A stretch of 64,000 bases of DNA from Planctomycetota bacterium (GTDB taxonomy: Bacteria > Planctomycetota > Planctomycetia > Gemmatales > Gemmataceae), in NCBI GenBank assembly GCA_016177925.1, contig JACOUH010000278.1, forward strand, positions 1 to 64,000, written 5' to 3'. The position numbers were made by a program, and so were the translations under genes. Under the pieces are notes generated by a model. That model saw only the letters and a list, made by a program, of their open reading frames with translations. It was not told the DNA's origin and did not search any database. Of this stretch, positions 31,061-40,269 are shown piece after piece; position 1 is the first letter of the stretch, and the number at the start of each line of letters is the position of its first letter.

Positions 31061-33169
31061 ATGACGCTCTCGAAGCGAACCCGACTTGTGGCCGGGCTGG
31101 TGCTGGCCACCCTGCTGTCGAGCGGGGCAGTCGCCGCCCTGGTGATCCGCGCCTGTCTGCAGAACAACGAGTATCCCGATCCGCCTTTTGTGCCGGTCGG
31201 CAGGGACTTCCCGCGCCTTATCCCGCTGTCGGAGAGGCCCAACCACGAGGACGGCGAGGCGCTCGAGCGCTACCGGGCGGAGCGGAGGAAGATTGCCCGC
31301 TGGTTCAAGGAGCACGGAGCCTATGCGCGGGCGACGCCGGAGGAGAAGAAGGCCCTCGATGCCAACACGGAGGGCCGTTACATCGAGGCCCGCGAGCTGG
31401 CCGAGAAGGTCCTTGCTGAGTCCCCCGAGTCCGTGCCCGCCCTGTACGTCCTGGCGAACGCCCTGGCCGAGGCCGAGGGCAATCTGCCGCAGGCGCTACA
31501 CCGCATCCGCACCGCGCGGCACCTCCTGGAGGCACGGGGGCGGGCCGACTCCGAGGACGCCGACGCCCGTGAATGGTACATCCGCAGCCTGTGGCAAGAG
31601 AGCTACATCCTCCACTTGATGGACCTCCGGGCCGAGGAACTGCGGGCCGTCGAGGTCCTTGAAAAGGTCTACGGCGAGGAACTGCCCTGGATGAAGTCCT
31701 TCGCCCTGCTCAAGCTCGAGCGGTTCGACGAGGCACGTGAGGCGATGGAACGCACCGCCCAGACCGGCCGCTGGGTTCGCCGAGCGCTGAACGATCGCAT
31801 CCTCTATGCGTGGTATCAGAGCGACCGGGGCGAGATGTACCGGATCAGCAAGGAATGTGCCGAGCACAAGGCCGCCTCGGCGCTGATCTGGAACAACTTC
31901 TCCGGGAGCTGTCTGTCGGACTTCCGCTTCGACGAGGCGGATAAGGCCCTTGAGAAGTGCCTGTCCTTCAAGCATCGCGATTTTGTCCGCAGTCCCTACA
32001 TCTGGAGGTCCACCACCCACCTGGCTCGTGGCCGCCTCTCCGAAGCCTGGGATGCCCTCAACAAGGCCGACGCCGAGCGCAAGAAACGTGAGCAGAGCAC
32101 GCTCGAGCAGGACCGGGCCGAGATGGCCAACGCTGTCGCGGCGTTCCTGCTGGTGCTGGGCAACTCCGCCGAGGCCGAGGCGCGAGCCCGGCAGGCCTGG
32201 GAGCGCCCCGATCGCAACGGCTCCTCGACCGACAAGAAGGAGTATGCCACCTTCGCCAGCGGCATCCTGCTGTGGACCGCCCTGCACAACCGGGTCGAGG
32301 AACTGCACGAGAACGGCGAGTCGGGGGGCCTGCTGGCGTCCCGCGAGCAGAAGCGCCTCGAGCTGGAGGCCTGGACGGTCCGCCGTTCGCTGCTGAGCCT
32401 GCTCGACGACGAAACGTTCCTCAACCATGCCCTGCGCCCCTACTTGCCCGAGAGCCCCACGACAGAGTCCTGGCTGCTGGGCACGATGGTGCAGCTGCTG
32501 CCCCCGGGCGTCGCGGCGGAGGCCGTGCGCCAGGCGCGTGCCGCAGAGGACCACCCCAAGGCCGTGCCCTACTTCGACGCGCTGGAGGCGGAGCTGGCCC
32601 TGCGGCGGGGCCGTGCCGCACAGGCTCTCGAGCTGGCCCGGCAAGCTCTCGACGGGTTGCCCGCCGCCGAGCGGCTGCTGCGCGGGCGGGTCGCCGCCAT
32701 CGCCGCCGAGGCCGCCCGGCAGCAGGGACAGGCGGACGACTGCAAGGCTCACTGGGCCCAGGCCCTGGCCGATTTTCCTGCCGCCGCTCGACTGCTGCAG
32801 ATCGCGATCCCCGTGCAAATGGAGGACGACGGCAGTCCGCTGGCCCGGGAGCTGGCGCGACAGCTGCTGCGCTCCCCGCGCTTCCGCGCCGACCCCGCGG
32901 GGCTCCGCGTGGTTCTGAAGGGCGGCGACGGCCGGCTCGTCTTCGAGCTGTTCCGTAACGATCAGGCGATTCATTGCTCCGGCAGCGTGCCGGGCAACGG
33001 CGAGGATGAGGAGGTCGTGGGCGCTGCCCTGAAGCTCGCCCACGAGAAACTGATGTCGCCTTCGTTCAGTCTGACGCCGATTCAACTCAACCGTCTGGGC
33101 AGCACCTCGGCCGGCTCCAAGGCCAGCGAGGACGCCGAAGAGGTTCTGAAAAAAGTCCGGGGTGACTGA
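31061..33169 (+). CDS. Membrane-anchored TPR-like protein
   Basis: A 702-residue protein with one N-terminal membrane helix (LVAGLVLATLLSSGAVAALVI) that acts as anchor or signal. From about residue 90 it is almost entirely helical with TPR-like pairs: GRYIEARELAEKVLAESPES, FDEADKALEKCLSF, GRAAQALELARQAL. The last 90 residues look like a small mixed domain (LRVVLKGGDGRLVFELF). The bulk probably lies outside the cytoplasm and binds proteins. GAGGAGATGAG precedes the ATG. It lies 42 bases after MoxR and 19 bases before the beta-helix gene, so the three are likely one transcript. Confidence 0.8.
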   Translation: MTLSKRTRLVAGLVLATLLSSGAVAALVIRACLQNNEYPDPPFVPVGRDFPRLIPLSERPNHEDGEALERYRAERRKIARWFKEHGAYARATPEEKKALDANTEGRYIEARELAEKVLAESPESVPALYVLANALAEAEGNLPQALHRIRTARHLLEARGRADSEDADAREWYIRSLWQESYILHLMDLRAEELRAVEVLEKVYGEELPWMKSFALLKLERFDEAREAMERTAQTGRWVRRALNDRILYAWYQSDRGEMYRISKECAEHKAASALIWNNFSGSCLSDFRFDEADKALEKCLSFKHRDFVRSPYIWRSTTHLARGRLSEAWDALNKADAERKKREQSTLEQDRAEMANAVAAFLLVLGNSAEAEARARQAWERPDRNGSSTDKKEYATFASGILLWTALHNRVEELHENGESGGLLASREQKRLELEAWTVRRSLLSLLDDETFLNHALRPYLPESPTTESWLLGTMVQLLPPGVAAEAVRQARAAEDHPKAVPYFDALEAELALRRGRAAQALELARQALDGLPAAERLLRGRVAAIAAEAARQQGQADDCKAHWAQALADFPAAARLLQIAIPVQMEDDGSPLARELARQLLRSPRFRADPAGLRVVLKGGDGRLVFELFRNDQAIHCSGSVPGNGEDEEVVGAALKLAHEKLMSPSFSLTPIQLNRLGSTSAGSKASEDAEEVLKKVRGD

Positions 33170-33188
33170 CATCCCAAGGAGTGTACGC

Positions 33189-34904
33189 ATGGTCCACGAG
33201 AGATCGCAACTCCCTGCCGAGCCCTTCCGCTCGCCCGAATTCCTGCGTGAGGACGGTGGGCTCGATCTGTCCCCCGATCAGTACGCCGGGCTGCTCGACA
33301 GCGACCGTCCCCGAGCCGCCCCGACGACGTCTGAGTTGTGGGCGGAGGAGACGTCGCCTGAGCGCCCGCGGCCCGGGCGCAGACTCCTGCTTGCGGTCGC
33401 GGTAGCTGGCCTGGTGCTTGTCCTGCTCGGGATGGCGGCACTGCGGCTCTGGCGGCCGTGGCAGAGAGCAGGCGAACCGTCCACCGCAGACGGAGCGAGG
33501 ACCGCGAAGGCCAGTCAGGTCGGCCCATCCGAAGTCGTCGTCTCGCGCAACAAGGACGGCCAGTACGCCACCCTCGCCGAGGCCGTCCGCAACGCTTCAC
33601 CCGGCACGCGCATCCGCGTCAAGCCCGGTCGCTACCAGGGGGGCGTGGCCCTGGATCGGAAGGTCGAAATCGTCGCCGACGGTCCGCCCGGCGCGATCGT
33701 TCTCGAGAGCATTGGCTACGCCTGTGTCGACATGCAGACGGACGAGGCAGTCGTGCGCGGCCTGACCCTGAAGACCCACGGCGGGGCGATCAGCAAGGAC
33801 TTCGCCACCGTCCGGGTCGCCCGGGGACGGCTGGTCCTGGAGGACTGCGACATCACCTCCGATGCTCATGTCTGCGTCTCGGTTTCCGGCGAAGCGACCG
33901 ATGTCATCGTCCGTGGCTGCACGATCCATGACGGCCAGGTCGGTGTGTTCTTCTTCGCCGGTGCAACGGGCTGGCTGGAGGATTGCGATCTTTACGGACA
34001 GTCTCTCTCTGGGATAACCATCCGTGGGGGCAGCACGCCGGTCGTGCGCTGGTGCCATCTCCACGATTGCCGTTCGTTCGGGGTGGACGTCTTCGACAAG
34101 GGCGCAGGAGAGTTCGAGCACTGCACGCTCTACGCCAACGCTGGCGCGGGGGTGCAGCTGAGCGGAGGGGCGAGCACGGTCTTTCGCCATTGCGAGATCA
34201 GCCTCGGCAACGACTATGGTGTCCTCGTGACGCGCGAGGGCGATGGGACGCTGCTGTACTGCGATCTGAGTGCCAACGTCAAGGCGGGGGTGGTGATCCG
34301 CGACGGCAGTACCCCGCTCCTGGAGGGGTGCGAGATCGCCGGCAATCGGGAGAACGGTGTGCTCGTTTTCGCCAGGGGCAAGGGCGAGTTGGACGGGTGC
34401 CTCATCTCCGGGAACACGTCTGCCAGCGTGGTGGTCCACACGCAGGGCGACCCGAAGCTGAGGAATTGTCAGATCCGCAATGGGAAGAATGCGGGGATCT
34501 ACGTCAATGCAGGGGGCAGGGGGCAGTTCGAGGGCTGCACGGTCTCGGGGCACGCGATCGCGGAGGTGGCGGTCCAGTCTGGCGGCGATCCCGTCCTGCG
34601 CAACTGCACCCTGCAGAACGACAGGCGGCAGGGACTACTGGTCCTGGCGAAGGGGCGGGGGAGTCTCGTCGGCTGCCGCATCGTGGACAATGCGCAGGAG
34701 GGCGTGCTCCTTCAGAAGGCGGACGGTCCGAGTCTGAAGAGCTGCCGGGTCAGTCGCAACGGCAAGGCCGGGGTGTGGGCGGAGGACGGCAGCCGGGCGA
34801 CAGTGGAGGACTGCGACCTGAAGGACAACACGGGAGGCCCCGGCCGGGTCGGGGCCGGCTGCACGGTCACGGAGTCGGGCAACATGCCGCCCCTGGCGAG
34901 ATGA
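33189..34904 (+). CDS. Membrane-anchored right-handed parallel beta-helix protein
   Basis: A 571-residue protein. ATG 33189 has AAGGAG at good spacing; an earlier in-frame start would overlap the previous gene. A cytoplasmic N-terminus of about 65 residues precedes one membrane helix (LLLAVAVAGLVLVLLGMAAL). From about residue 115 the protein is a right-handed beta-helix of the NosD/pectate-lyase-like type: roughly 18 coils with repeats such as LEDCDIT, VVRGCTIHDG, LEGCEIAGNRENGV and LRNCQIRNGKNAGI. The opening SEVVVSRNKDGQYATLAEAV is typical of such domains. It may bind polysaccharide or protein outside the membrane. No catalytic site is recognised. Confidence 0.85.
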   Translation: MVHERSQLPAEPFRSPEFLREDGGLDLSPDQYAGLLDSDRPRAAPTTSELWAEETSPERPRPGRRLLLAVAVAGLVLVLLGMAALRLWRPWQRAGEPSTADGARTAKASQVGPSEVVVSRNKDGQYATLAEAVRNASPGTRIRVKPGRYQGGVALDRKVEIVADGPPGAIVLESIGYACVDMQTDEAVVRGLTLKTHGGAISKDFATVRVARGRLVLEDCDITSDAHVCVSVSGEATDVIVRGCTIHDGQVGVFFFAGATGWLEDCDLYGQSLSGITIRGGSTPVVRWCHLHDCRSFGVDVFDKGAGEFEHCTLYANAGAGVQLSGGASTVFRHCEISLGNDYGVLVTREGDGTLLYCDLSANVKAGVVIRDGSTPLLEGCEIAGNRENGVLVFARGKGELDGCLISGNTSASVVVHTQGDPKLRNCQIRNGKNAGIYVNAGGRGQFEGCTVSGHAIAEVAVQSGGDPVLRNCTLQNDRRQGLLVLAKGRGSLVGCRIVDNAQEGVLLQKADGPSLKSCRVSRNGKAGVWAEDGSRATVEDCDLKDNTGGPGRVGAGCTVTESGNMPPLAR

Positions 34905-35196
34905 ACAGTGAGCGACAGGTCACCGCTTGCCGCGGGAGACGAGTTTCTGAAAATCGTCACGGTTGCGGAGGAGGCAGCCAGGTCGCCGAACGCAACGATT
35001 CAGCCTCCGCGACAAGGAGACGAGGACGTTGTGTCGGTGCGTCCGCGCCTCCGGACGCCTCGATTGATCGTTCTACCCGGTCATCATCGTTGGGGGAGTT
35101 GGACACGGTTGGCCCTCGGGAACAAAAAGGAGGCTTCTCCTCTCCTTCTTCCCCGTCCCGTGTGTCCGTCAAGGGACGGGGAGGTGCGAACCGTTG
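34905..35196. other. Gene-poor spacer before the sigma factor gene
   Basis: An open frame from GTG 34908 to 35234 begins plausibly (VSDRSPLAAGDEFLKIVTV) but loses coding character after about 50 codons and has no good ribosome site. I see no other gene, repeat or RNA. The stretch ends in the predicted promoter at 35197-35225. Confidence 0.45.
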
Positions 35197-35225
35197 TTGA
35201 GCACCTTTCGGGGAGGAAGTATGAT
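35197..35225 (+). promoter_or_regulatory. Sigma-70-like promoter of the sigma factor gene
   Basis: TTGAGC, a 17-base spacer, then TATGAT matches the housekeeping consensus at nine of twelve positions. The start codon follows 45 bases downstream. It does not contain the GTCACACTTGT motif, so autoregulation through that motif is not indicated. Confidence 0.5.
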
Positions 35226-35270
35226 AGGAGGTGAAAGCAAGAAGAGGAGGTAGACCGAGGAGGGTGCCGC

Positions 35271-36110
35271 ATGAATGGGCCGGATGTGAGAGAGACCTTG
35301 TCGCGGATCAAGACGCAGTGGACGCTGCTGGGGGAGGCGCACGAGGGTAAGGGAGATGAGGCCCGCAAGATCCTGCACCAGCAACTATTGCGCTACTACG
35401 GCGCCGTCTATCGCTACCTGCTCGGCGTGGTGTGCGATGTGGCCGTGGCGGAGGACCTCACCCAGGACTTCGCCGTCCGTTTCCTGCGCGGCGACTTCAA
35501 GGGGGCGCGCCGCAATTTCGAGGGCGGTCACCGTCCTGGTGCTTCGTTTCGCAACTACCTGCGGACCGCTCTCCGCAACCTGGCACGCGACTACTGGGAT
35601 CGGCAGAAGCAGCGGGACAAGGAGGGAGGGCCTTTACCGGCCGACGACCGAGGGCCGGCCGCGGACTGGGACCGGATCTTCGACGACAGCTGCCGCGACG
35701 ACGTGCTCGACCAGGCGTATCAGGCGCTGGCACGGGAGGAGCAGGAGTCCTGGCTGAAGTTGGAGCGGCAGGACGATGTCTGCAAGGCGTACCAGGCGCT
35801 GGCACGGGAGGAGCAGGAGTCTGGCACCCTCTACTACACCGTGCTCAACCTCAAGACCCGGCAGCCAGAGTTAACAGCGCCACAGATGGCGGAAAGGCTC
35901 GCTCGGCAACTCGGCAGGCCCTTCAACGCCGCTGCCATCCGGAAGACGCTGCAGCGAGCCCGGGACAGGTTTGCGGAGCTGCTCCTTGACGAGCTGAGCA
36001 GGAGGCTGGGGACGTCCGAGCTGGACGATCTCGAACAGGAGTTGAGCGATCTGAACTTGCTTGTTTGCTGCCAGCCGGCCCTGCACCGCCGCCGGGCTGC
36101 CTCGTCCTAG
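35271..36110 (+). CDS. ECF-like RNA polymerase sigma factor, atypical region 4
   Basis: A 279-residue protein starting at ATG 35271 behind GAGGAGGG. Residues 20-110 match sigma region 2: YYGAVYRYLLGVVCDVAVAE, DLTQDFAVRFL, FRNYLRTALRNLARDYWDR. Region 4 is unusual: instead of the common LP-x-REV helix it reads YYTVLNLKTRQPELTAPQMA, AAAIRKTLQRARDRFAELL, as in several planctomycete sigma factors. Between the regions is an in-frame 24-residue tandem duplication (YQALAREEQES twice). No anti-sigma gene is adjacent. It is the only sigma gene in the window and the obvious candidate reader of the three GTCACACTTGT sites upstream. Its 3' end overlaps the convergent LRR gene by four bases. Confidence 0.85.
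   Translation: MNGPDVRETLSRIKTQWTLLGEAHEGKGDEARKILHQQLLRYYGAVYRYLLGVVCDVAVAEDLTQDFAVRFLRGDFKGARRNFEGGHRPGASFRNYLRTALRNLARDYWDRQKQRDKEGGPLPADDRGPAADWDRIFDDSCRDDVLDQAYQALAREEQESWLKLERQDDVCKAYQALAREEQESGTLYYTVLNLKTRQPELTAPQMAERLARQLGRPFNAAAIRKTLQRARDRFAELLLDELSRRLGTSELDDLEQELSDLNLLVCCQPALHRRRAASS
35713..35822 (+). repeat. 72-base-period tandem duplication inside the sigma factor gene
   Basis: The segment AGGCGTATCAGGCGCTGGCA and the 18 bases after it (to 35750) recur 72 bases later (from 35785) with only two or three differences. The near identity at DNA level points to a recent event that inserted 24 codons between sigma regions 2 and 4. Confidence 0.85.
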
Positions 36111-37222
36111 CGCCGGAACAGGCAGACCCGTTTACCGAAGCGCCGGCTCAGCTCTTCCATCATTGACGGGCTGATCGAGTTGTAGATCAAGTCGAGCTTG
36201 TGGAACTGCGTCGGGTACGGGTAGTCGAGCAAGGCCCGGGCACCGGCATCGCCAATGCGGTTGAGACTCAGGTCGAGAGAGTGCAGCTGACTCAGCAGCG
36301 GGCCCCTGGCCAGGGCGCGGACGCCGTCGTCGCCGATGTCGCCGAGGGCCCGGCTCAGGACCAGTTCGCGCAGGCCGGACAGGGCCGGTGCGGTCTCCAC
36401 CAGGGCCTCGGCCCCGGCAGCGCCAAGCGGGTTGAAACTGAGGTCGAGCCGGAGTAGTCGCTCGGTTGCCGGCGGGCCACCGAACAGCGACACCTGCTCG
36501 GCGGTCAGGTGATTGTCTCCCAGTCGCAGTTCCTGCAGCCGTTTGCAGTACTTCGAGCGGAGGACCTCCGCCCAGCCGTCCGGTCCGAAGCCGTTCTTCG
36601 CGAGCCCCAACGACGTCAGCTGCCCCAGCAGCGGCGAGTCGGCGAACTCCTCGATGCTCTGGCGCGACAGCCAGTTGCCTTCGAGGTTCAGACCCATCAG
36701 AGCGGGAAAGCAATCCCAGCGCGCCAGGAGCCCCAGGACCAGTCCCTTCCGCTCAATCCGTTCATATGCCAGGTCGATAGTTCGCCAATCGGGGGCGAAC
36801 TCGAGCAGCGGTTCCGTCCGTGCCGCGGCGTCGGGCTGGCTGGCGAACGACATCACCCCGCGGACTGCCAGGTGCCGCACGGGCGCCAGGCGGAAGATCG
36901 TCTGCGCGTGATAGACCAGCGGCTGGGCATTGACTGTGATCTCCTCGACGAAGCCGCGCCGGAAGCCGCAGCGCCGCACGAACGGCCGCAGCGCCGCCGT
37001 CCAGTTGGCCTCATGCTCGGCCAGCAGTTCCCGCTCGCGCTCGGCGAGGTCCCACTGCCGGGCATCGGTGTCCGGCAGACGGGCACGCTCGATCTGCACG
37101 CGGATGAACTCGGCGCGGGCCTCACCGCCGTGCTCCTCGAGCCAGTCGGCGTAGATCAGGCGCAGCCCGTCGTCGTCGGGCTCCTCGATAATGGCCTCCA
37201 GAAATGCATCCTCCCGCGTCAA
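36107..37222 (-). CDS. TIGR02996-domain protein with leucine-rich repeats
   Basis: A 371-residue protein. It opens with the repeat-companion domain TIGR02996, first defined in Gemmata (EDAFLEAIIEEPDDDGLRLI, YADWLEEHGG, AEFIRVQIE). From about residue 150 it carries ribonuclease-inhibitor-type leucine-rich repeats: LTSLGLAKNGFG, LQELRLGDNHL, LLRLDLSFNPLGAAG, LHSLDLSLNRIGDAG. It probably binds proteins; its function is unknown. Upstream, 37223-37392 holds no gene. The gene is convergent with the sigma factor. Confidence 0.9.
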   Translation of the reverse strand: MTREDAFLEAIIEEPDDDGLRLIYADWLEEHGGEARAEFIRVQIERARLPDTDARQWDLAERERELLAEHEANWTAALRPFVRRCGFRRGFVEEITVNAQPLVYHAQTIFRLAPVRHLAVRGVMSFASQPDAAARTEPLLEFAPDWRTIDLAYERIERKGLVLGLLARWDCFPALMGLNLEGNWLSRQSIEEFADSPLLGQLTSLGLAKNGFGPDGWAEVLRSKYCKRLQELRLGDNHLTAEQVSLFGGPPATERLLRLDLSFNPLGAAGAEALVETAPALSGLRELVLSRALGDIGDDGVRALARGPLLSQLHSLDLSLNRIGDAGARALLDYPYPTQFHKLDLIYNSISPSMMEELSRRFGKRVCLFRR

Positions 37223-37392
37223 CGTCCGCCTCCTCGCTCGCGTCGTGTTGGGGCCTCGTCCGTCTGCTTGCTCCTCCCTTCAGCATACAAGACCCCGCCC
37301 CGGGACGCCTACCGCGGCCCGGCGGCTCGCTGTGGGAAATAGGGTGAGGAGGGACAGGCGCCTGCTCGCGCCAGAGGAGGCATTCGGGAATG

Positions 37393-38836
37393 TTAGCGGA
37401 CGGCTTCCAGCGGCTTGAGGCGCATCGCCGACAGCGCCGGCAGCAGCCCGCCGACGCAGCCCATGCCGAGGGAGAACAGCAGTCCCGTCAGCAGGATGGG
37501 TCCGTCGACCACCAACTTCAGCACCACGCTCTTGCCGCCGCCCTGGCCGCTGCCGACGATGCTGCTCGCCGTCCAGCCGTCGGCGACCGAGCCGAGCGCC
37601 ACGCCCAGCAGCCCGCCCGCCAGCGCGATCAGGAGCGATGGTGCGCTGCGCAATGGCGGCGAACATCGTGTTCATGACGCCGAACGTCCCGCCGACCGCC
37701 ATCACCACCGCGACGAAGATGATCGCCACCAGGAACTGCTGGTTGGTCGCATTCAGCTTGTCGTAATACTCCGTCTCGACCACGGCCTGCACGGCGGACT
37801 TCTTGTAGTTGGCAGTCAAGTCCTTCGCCGCGTCCCGGGCCTCCTCGGCGCCAGCGGTGCGCAACACGACCGTCGTGTAACTGTCCTTGCCGAAGACAGG
37901 GCCGACGATCTGCCGCTTGGCCCAGACTTCCGAGTCGAACGTCGAGCCGGCGGACTGCAGGATGCCGACGACGACCCACCGGCGCGGTCCGGCCTCGAAG
38001 AGATCGCCGATCTCCAGTGTCTCCTTATGGTAATCCTTGCCCAGCTCGCGCGCGATGCCCGCGCCGAGGACTGCCTGGATCGCCGTGCCGCCGCCCCTGG
38101 CCGGCGGTAACCGCTGCACGCCAGCGTCGGAGAACCACGCTCCGCCGTCGTTCAGCGGCATCCCGTGGACCGTCCCCGACCGGGCCGGGTCGTCAAGCCC
38201 GCGCACTTGCAGGAAGCGACGCTTGCGGCCGCCACCGCGCGACTCGGGGATCGGCTGGTTGACGATCAGGTAAACCTCCCATGAGGCCAGCGGCCGGCCC
38301 CGTGCGTCGCGCAGGACCGCCGGGTGCCACTCGACCTCGCTGGTGTCGCGGTAGCCAAGGTTGCTGAACGCTTCATCGGTGGCCCCATCGGACATGACGA
38401 TCACGTTCTCCGGATGCCCACTGCCCTCGGTCAGCCGGTACATGCCGTTGACGAAGGCGAGCATGACCGTCATCAGTCCCACGACCAGGGTGAACGCGAG
38501 AGCGGTCAGCAGGGTCGTCCGCCAGCGCACGAACAGGTTGCGCAAGTTGTAGCTGAACGGCACGCGCCGCACCAAACCCAGGGCCTGCAAGAGGAGCAGC
38601 AGCAAGAGCCCCGCCGCCAGCGGGAAGGTCAGGGCGAGCTGCCAGCGCAGGGGAGGACGGTCGAGCGAGCGATGGACCCAGTCGGCGGTCCAGCCGCGCC
38701 AGTCCACGCCGATCAGCAGGAGCCCACGCTCGAGCAGGTACATGATGCTGACGCGGAGGACGAGGGTCAGCAGGAAGACCAGCCCGAGGGCCATCCCCAG
38801 CATCACGATCCGCAGCAGAAACGTGGTCGTGCTCAT
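37393..38836 (-). pseudogene. FtsX/MacB-type ABC permease with frame break near the C-terminus
   Basis: From ATG 38836 the product is a normal permease: two N-terminal membrane helices, a periplasmic domain (NVIVMSDGATDEAFSNLGYR), then the FtsX core VAIIFVAVVMAVGGTFGVMN and TMFAAIAQRT. Directly after this, at about 37640, the frame changes; the last two membrane helices (SLLIALAGGLLGVALG, GLLFSLGMGCVGGLLPAL) continue in another frame to 37393. About twenty residues that usually link these parts (the DIGVLRILGF region) are also missing, suggesting a small deletion. As written the frame-1 product has a nonsense tail. It is the last gene of the exporter operon and is 10 bases after the intact permease. 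Confidence 0.75.
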
Positions 38837-38846
38837 CTTCGCCGCG

Positions 38847-40202
38847 TCAGGAGATCTTCGAGAACACCTCGGACACCTTGACCGACCGCGCTGCCAGGGC
38901 CGGCGCGAAGCTGCCGGCAAACGCCGTCAGCCCGCCAATCATCGGCCCCCACCACAGGGCGTCGCGGGGAATCTTGAATGCCGGGAAGAACGCGATCGGG
39001 AACTTGACCCCACCCATGACTTCATTGATGAAATAATAGGTGCCGGCGGACGACAGCAACCCACCCACGACACCGACCAGCAGTGCCTCGCCGAGGACCA
39101 GGCCCATCACCTGCCCCGGCGAGTAACCGAGCACCTTGAGTACCGCCATCTCGGTGCGCCGCTCGCGGACGCTGATGCTGATGGCATTGGCGATCACCAG
39201 CGACATGGTCACCAGGATGGCCGGCACCAGCAGCCAGCGCATGCCCCAGATCAGGTCGCGGTAGGCATCGAGGAACGAGGCCACTCCCGACGAGGCCGTC
39301 TCGCACTTGACTGCCGGGTTCGTGTACAAACTCGACGACTCGATCTGCTCGGAAAGCCGGCGGAACGCATCCGTGTCGGGGATCTTCAACCAGACGAGGT
39401 TGAGGCTCTTTTCCGTCAGCGGGTGTTTGCCCTTGGACTTCGCGAGGCGGCGGTTGTAGTCGTCCATCGCGTCGTTGAGATAGTCGCGGTTCATCACCGC
39501 GCTTTGGCCATAGCGGCCCGCGGGGAACTCGCCAATGATCTCGACTTCCAGGTCGATGTCCTGGTAGTTCATGCCGGTGACCTTGAGGCGCTCGCCGACC
39601 TTCTTGTTCATTGCCTCGAGGCGTTCCTTCCCGATGACCACCTTGCGCTTGTCCTTCTCCATCTCGCTGATGGCCCTTTTCAGCTTTTCGAGGTCGGTCT
39701 CGGAGAATTCATCGATGCCGTCCATCATGGTCAGCAGCTTGCGCGGCTCCATGCAGAAGAAGAACACGATGTTTTCGCGGGTTCGCTTGGCGGGATCGAT
39801 GGTGCCGCCGAAGAACTGCCAGGTCATGTTGTCCTGCGGGACGATGTCGCCAGGGCGCGACGCGGCGCCCTCGGCGAGGCTGTTGCCGTAACTGACCGGC
39901 ATCTGGCTGGGCAGCTGCCAGCGCTCCGTGACGATTGCTTTGAAGTCCTTGGCCTTCTCCGTGGTCACCAGGTCAAGGAACCACAGGATCGACCAGATCA
40001 GCGTGATGATGAAGACGAGCACCGCCGTCGCCACGCCGGTCAGGCCGGTGCGCAGCTTGTTGCGGTTGAGGCTCTTGACGATGAAACGCAGCTGCTTGTA
40101 GTAGGCGACCGCCCCGGCAACGAGCAGAACGGCCACGCTGGCACAGGCCACGTACAGGGGCTCGCGCAGGGCGGCCTCCACGCATTCTTCAATGGAACTC
40201 AT
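38847..40202 (-). CDS. FtsX/MacB-type ABC transporter permease
   Basis: A 451-residue permease. The layout is typical: N-terminal membrane helices (YVACASVAVLLVAGAVAYY, VATAVLVFIITLIWSILWFL), a periplasmic domain of about 230 residues, then three C-terminal helices with the FtsX core (MSLVIANAISISVRERRTEM, AVLKVLGYSPGQVMGLVLGE). AGGAA precedes the ATG. With the ATPase at 40270-40962 and the fusion protein at 41054-42235 it makes a MacB-type, mechanotransmission exporter. The substrate is unknown. Confidence 0.92.
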   Translation of the reverse strand: MSSIEECVEAALREPLYVACASVAVLLVAGAVAYYKQLRFIVKSLNRNKLRTGLTGVATAVLVFIITLIWSILWFLDLVTTEKAKDFKAIVTERWQLPSQMPVSYGNSLAEGAASRPGDIVPQDNMTWQFFGGTIDPAKRTRENIVFFFCMEPRKLLTMMDGIDEFSETDLEKLKRAISEMEKDKRKVVIGKERLEAMNKKVGERLKVTGMNYQDIDLEVEIIGEFPAGRYGQSAVMNRDYLNDAMDDYNRRLAKSKGKHPLTEKSLNLVWLKIPDTDAFRRLSEQIESSSLYTNPAVKCETASSGVASFLDAYRDLIWGMRWLLVPAILVTMSLVIANAISISVRERRTEMAVLKVLGYSPGQVMGLVLGEALLVGVVGGLLSSAGTYYFINEVMGGVKFPIAFFPAFKIPRDALWWGPMIGGLTAFAGSFAPALAARSVKVSEVFSKIS

Positions 40203-40226
40203 GATCGGCTGTTCCTGGGTGTTTCT

Positions 40227-40267
40227 GCCGCTTGCGGCTTAGCACCTGATGCTAAGCCGCAAGCGGC
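40227..40267. repeat. Palindrome of the GCCGCTTGCGGCTTAGC family, copy 1
   Basis: Perfect 18-base arms GCCGCTTGCGGCTTAGCA and its complement surround the loop CCTGA. Each arm itself contains the mini-hairpin GCCGC-TT-GCGGC. It lies in the 67-base gap between the ATPase and permease genes. Copies 2 and 3 are at 46478 and 54197. Confidence 0.88.
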
Positions 40268-40269
40268 GA

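Noticed and set aside
34908-35234. Open frame of 108 codons after the beta-helix gene
   Set aside because: It starts plausibly at a GTG but lacks a ribosome site, loses coding character after about 50 codons and runs over the predicted sigma-gene promoter.
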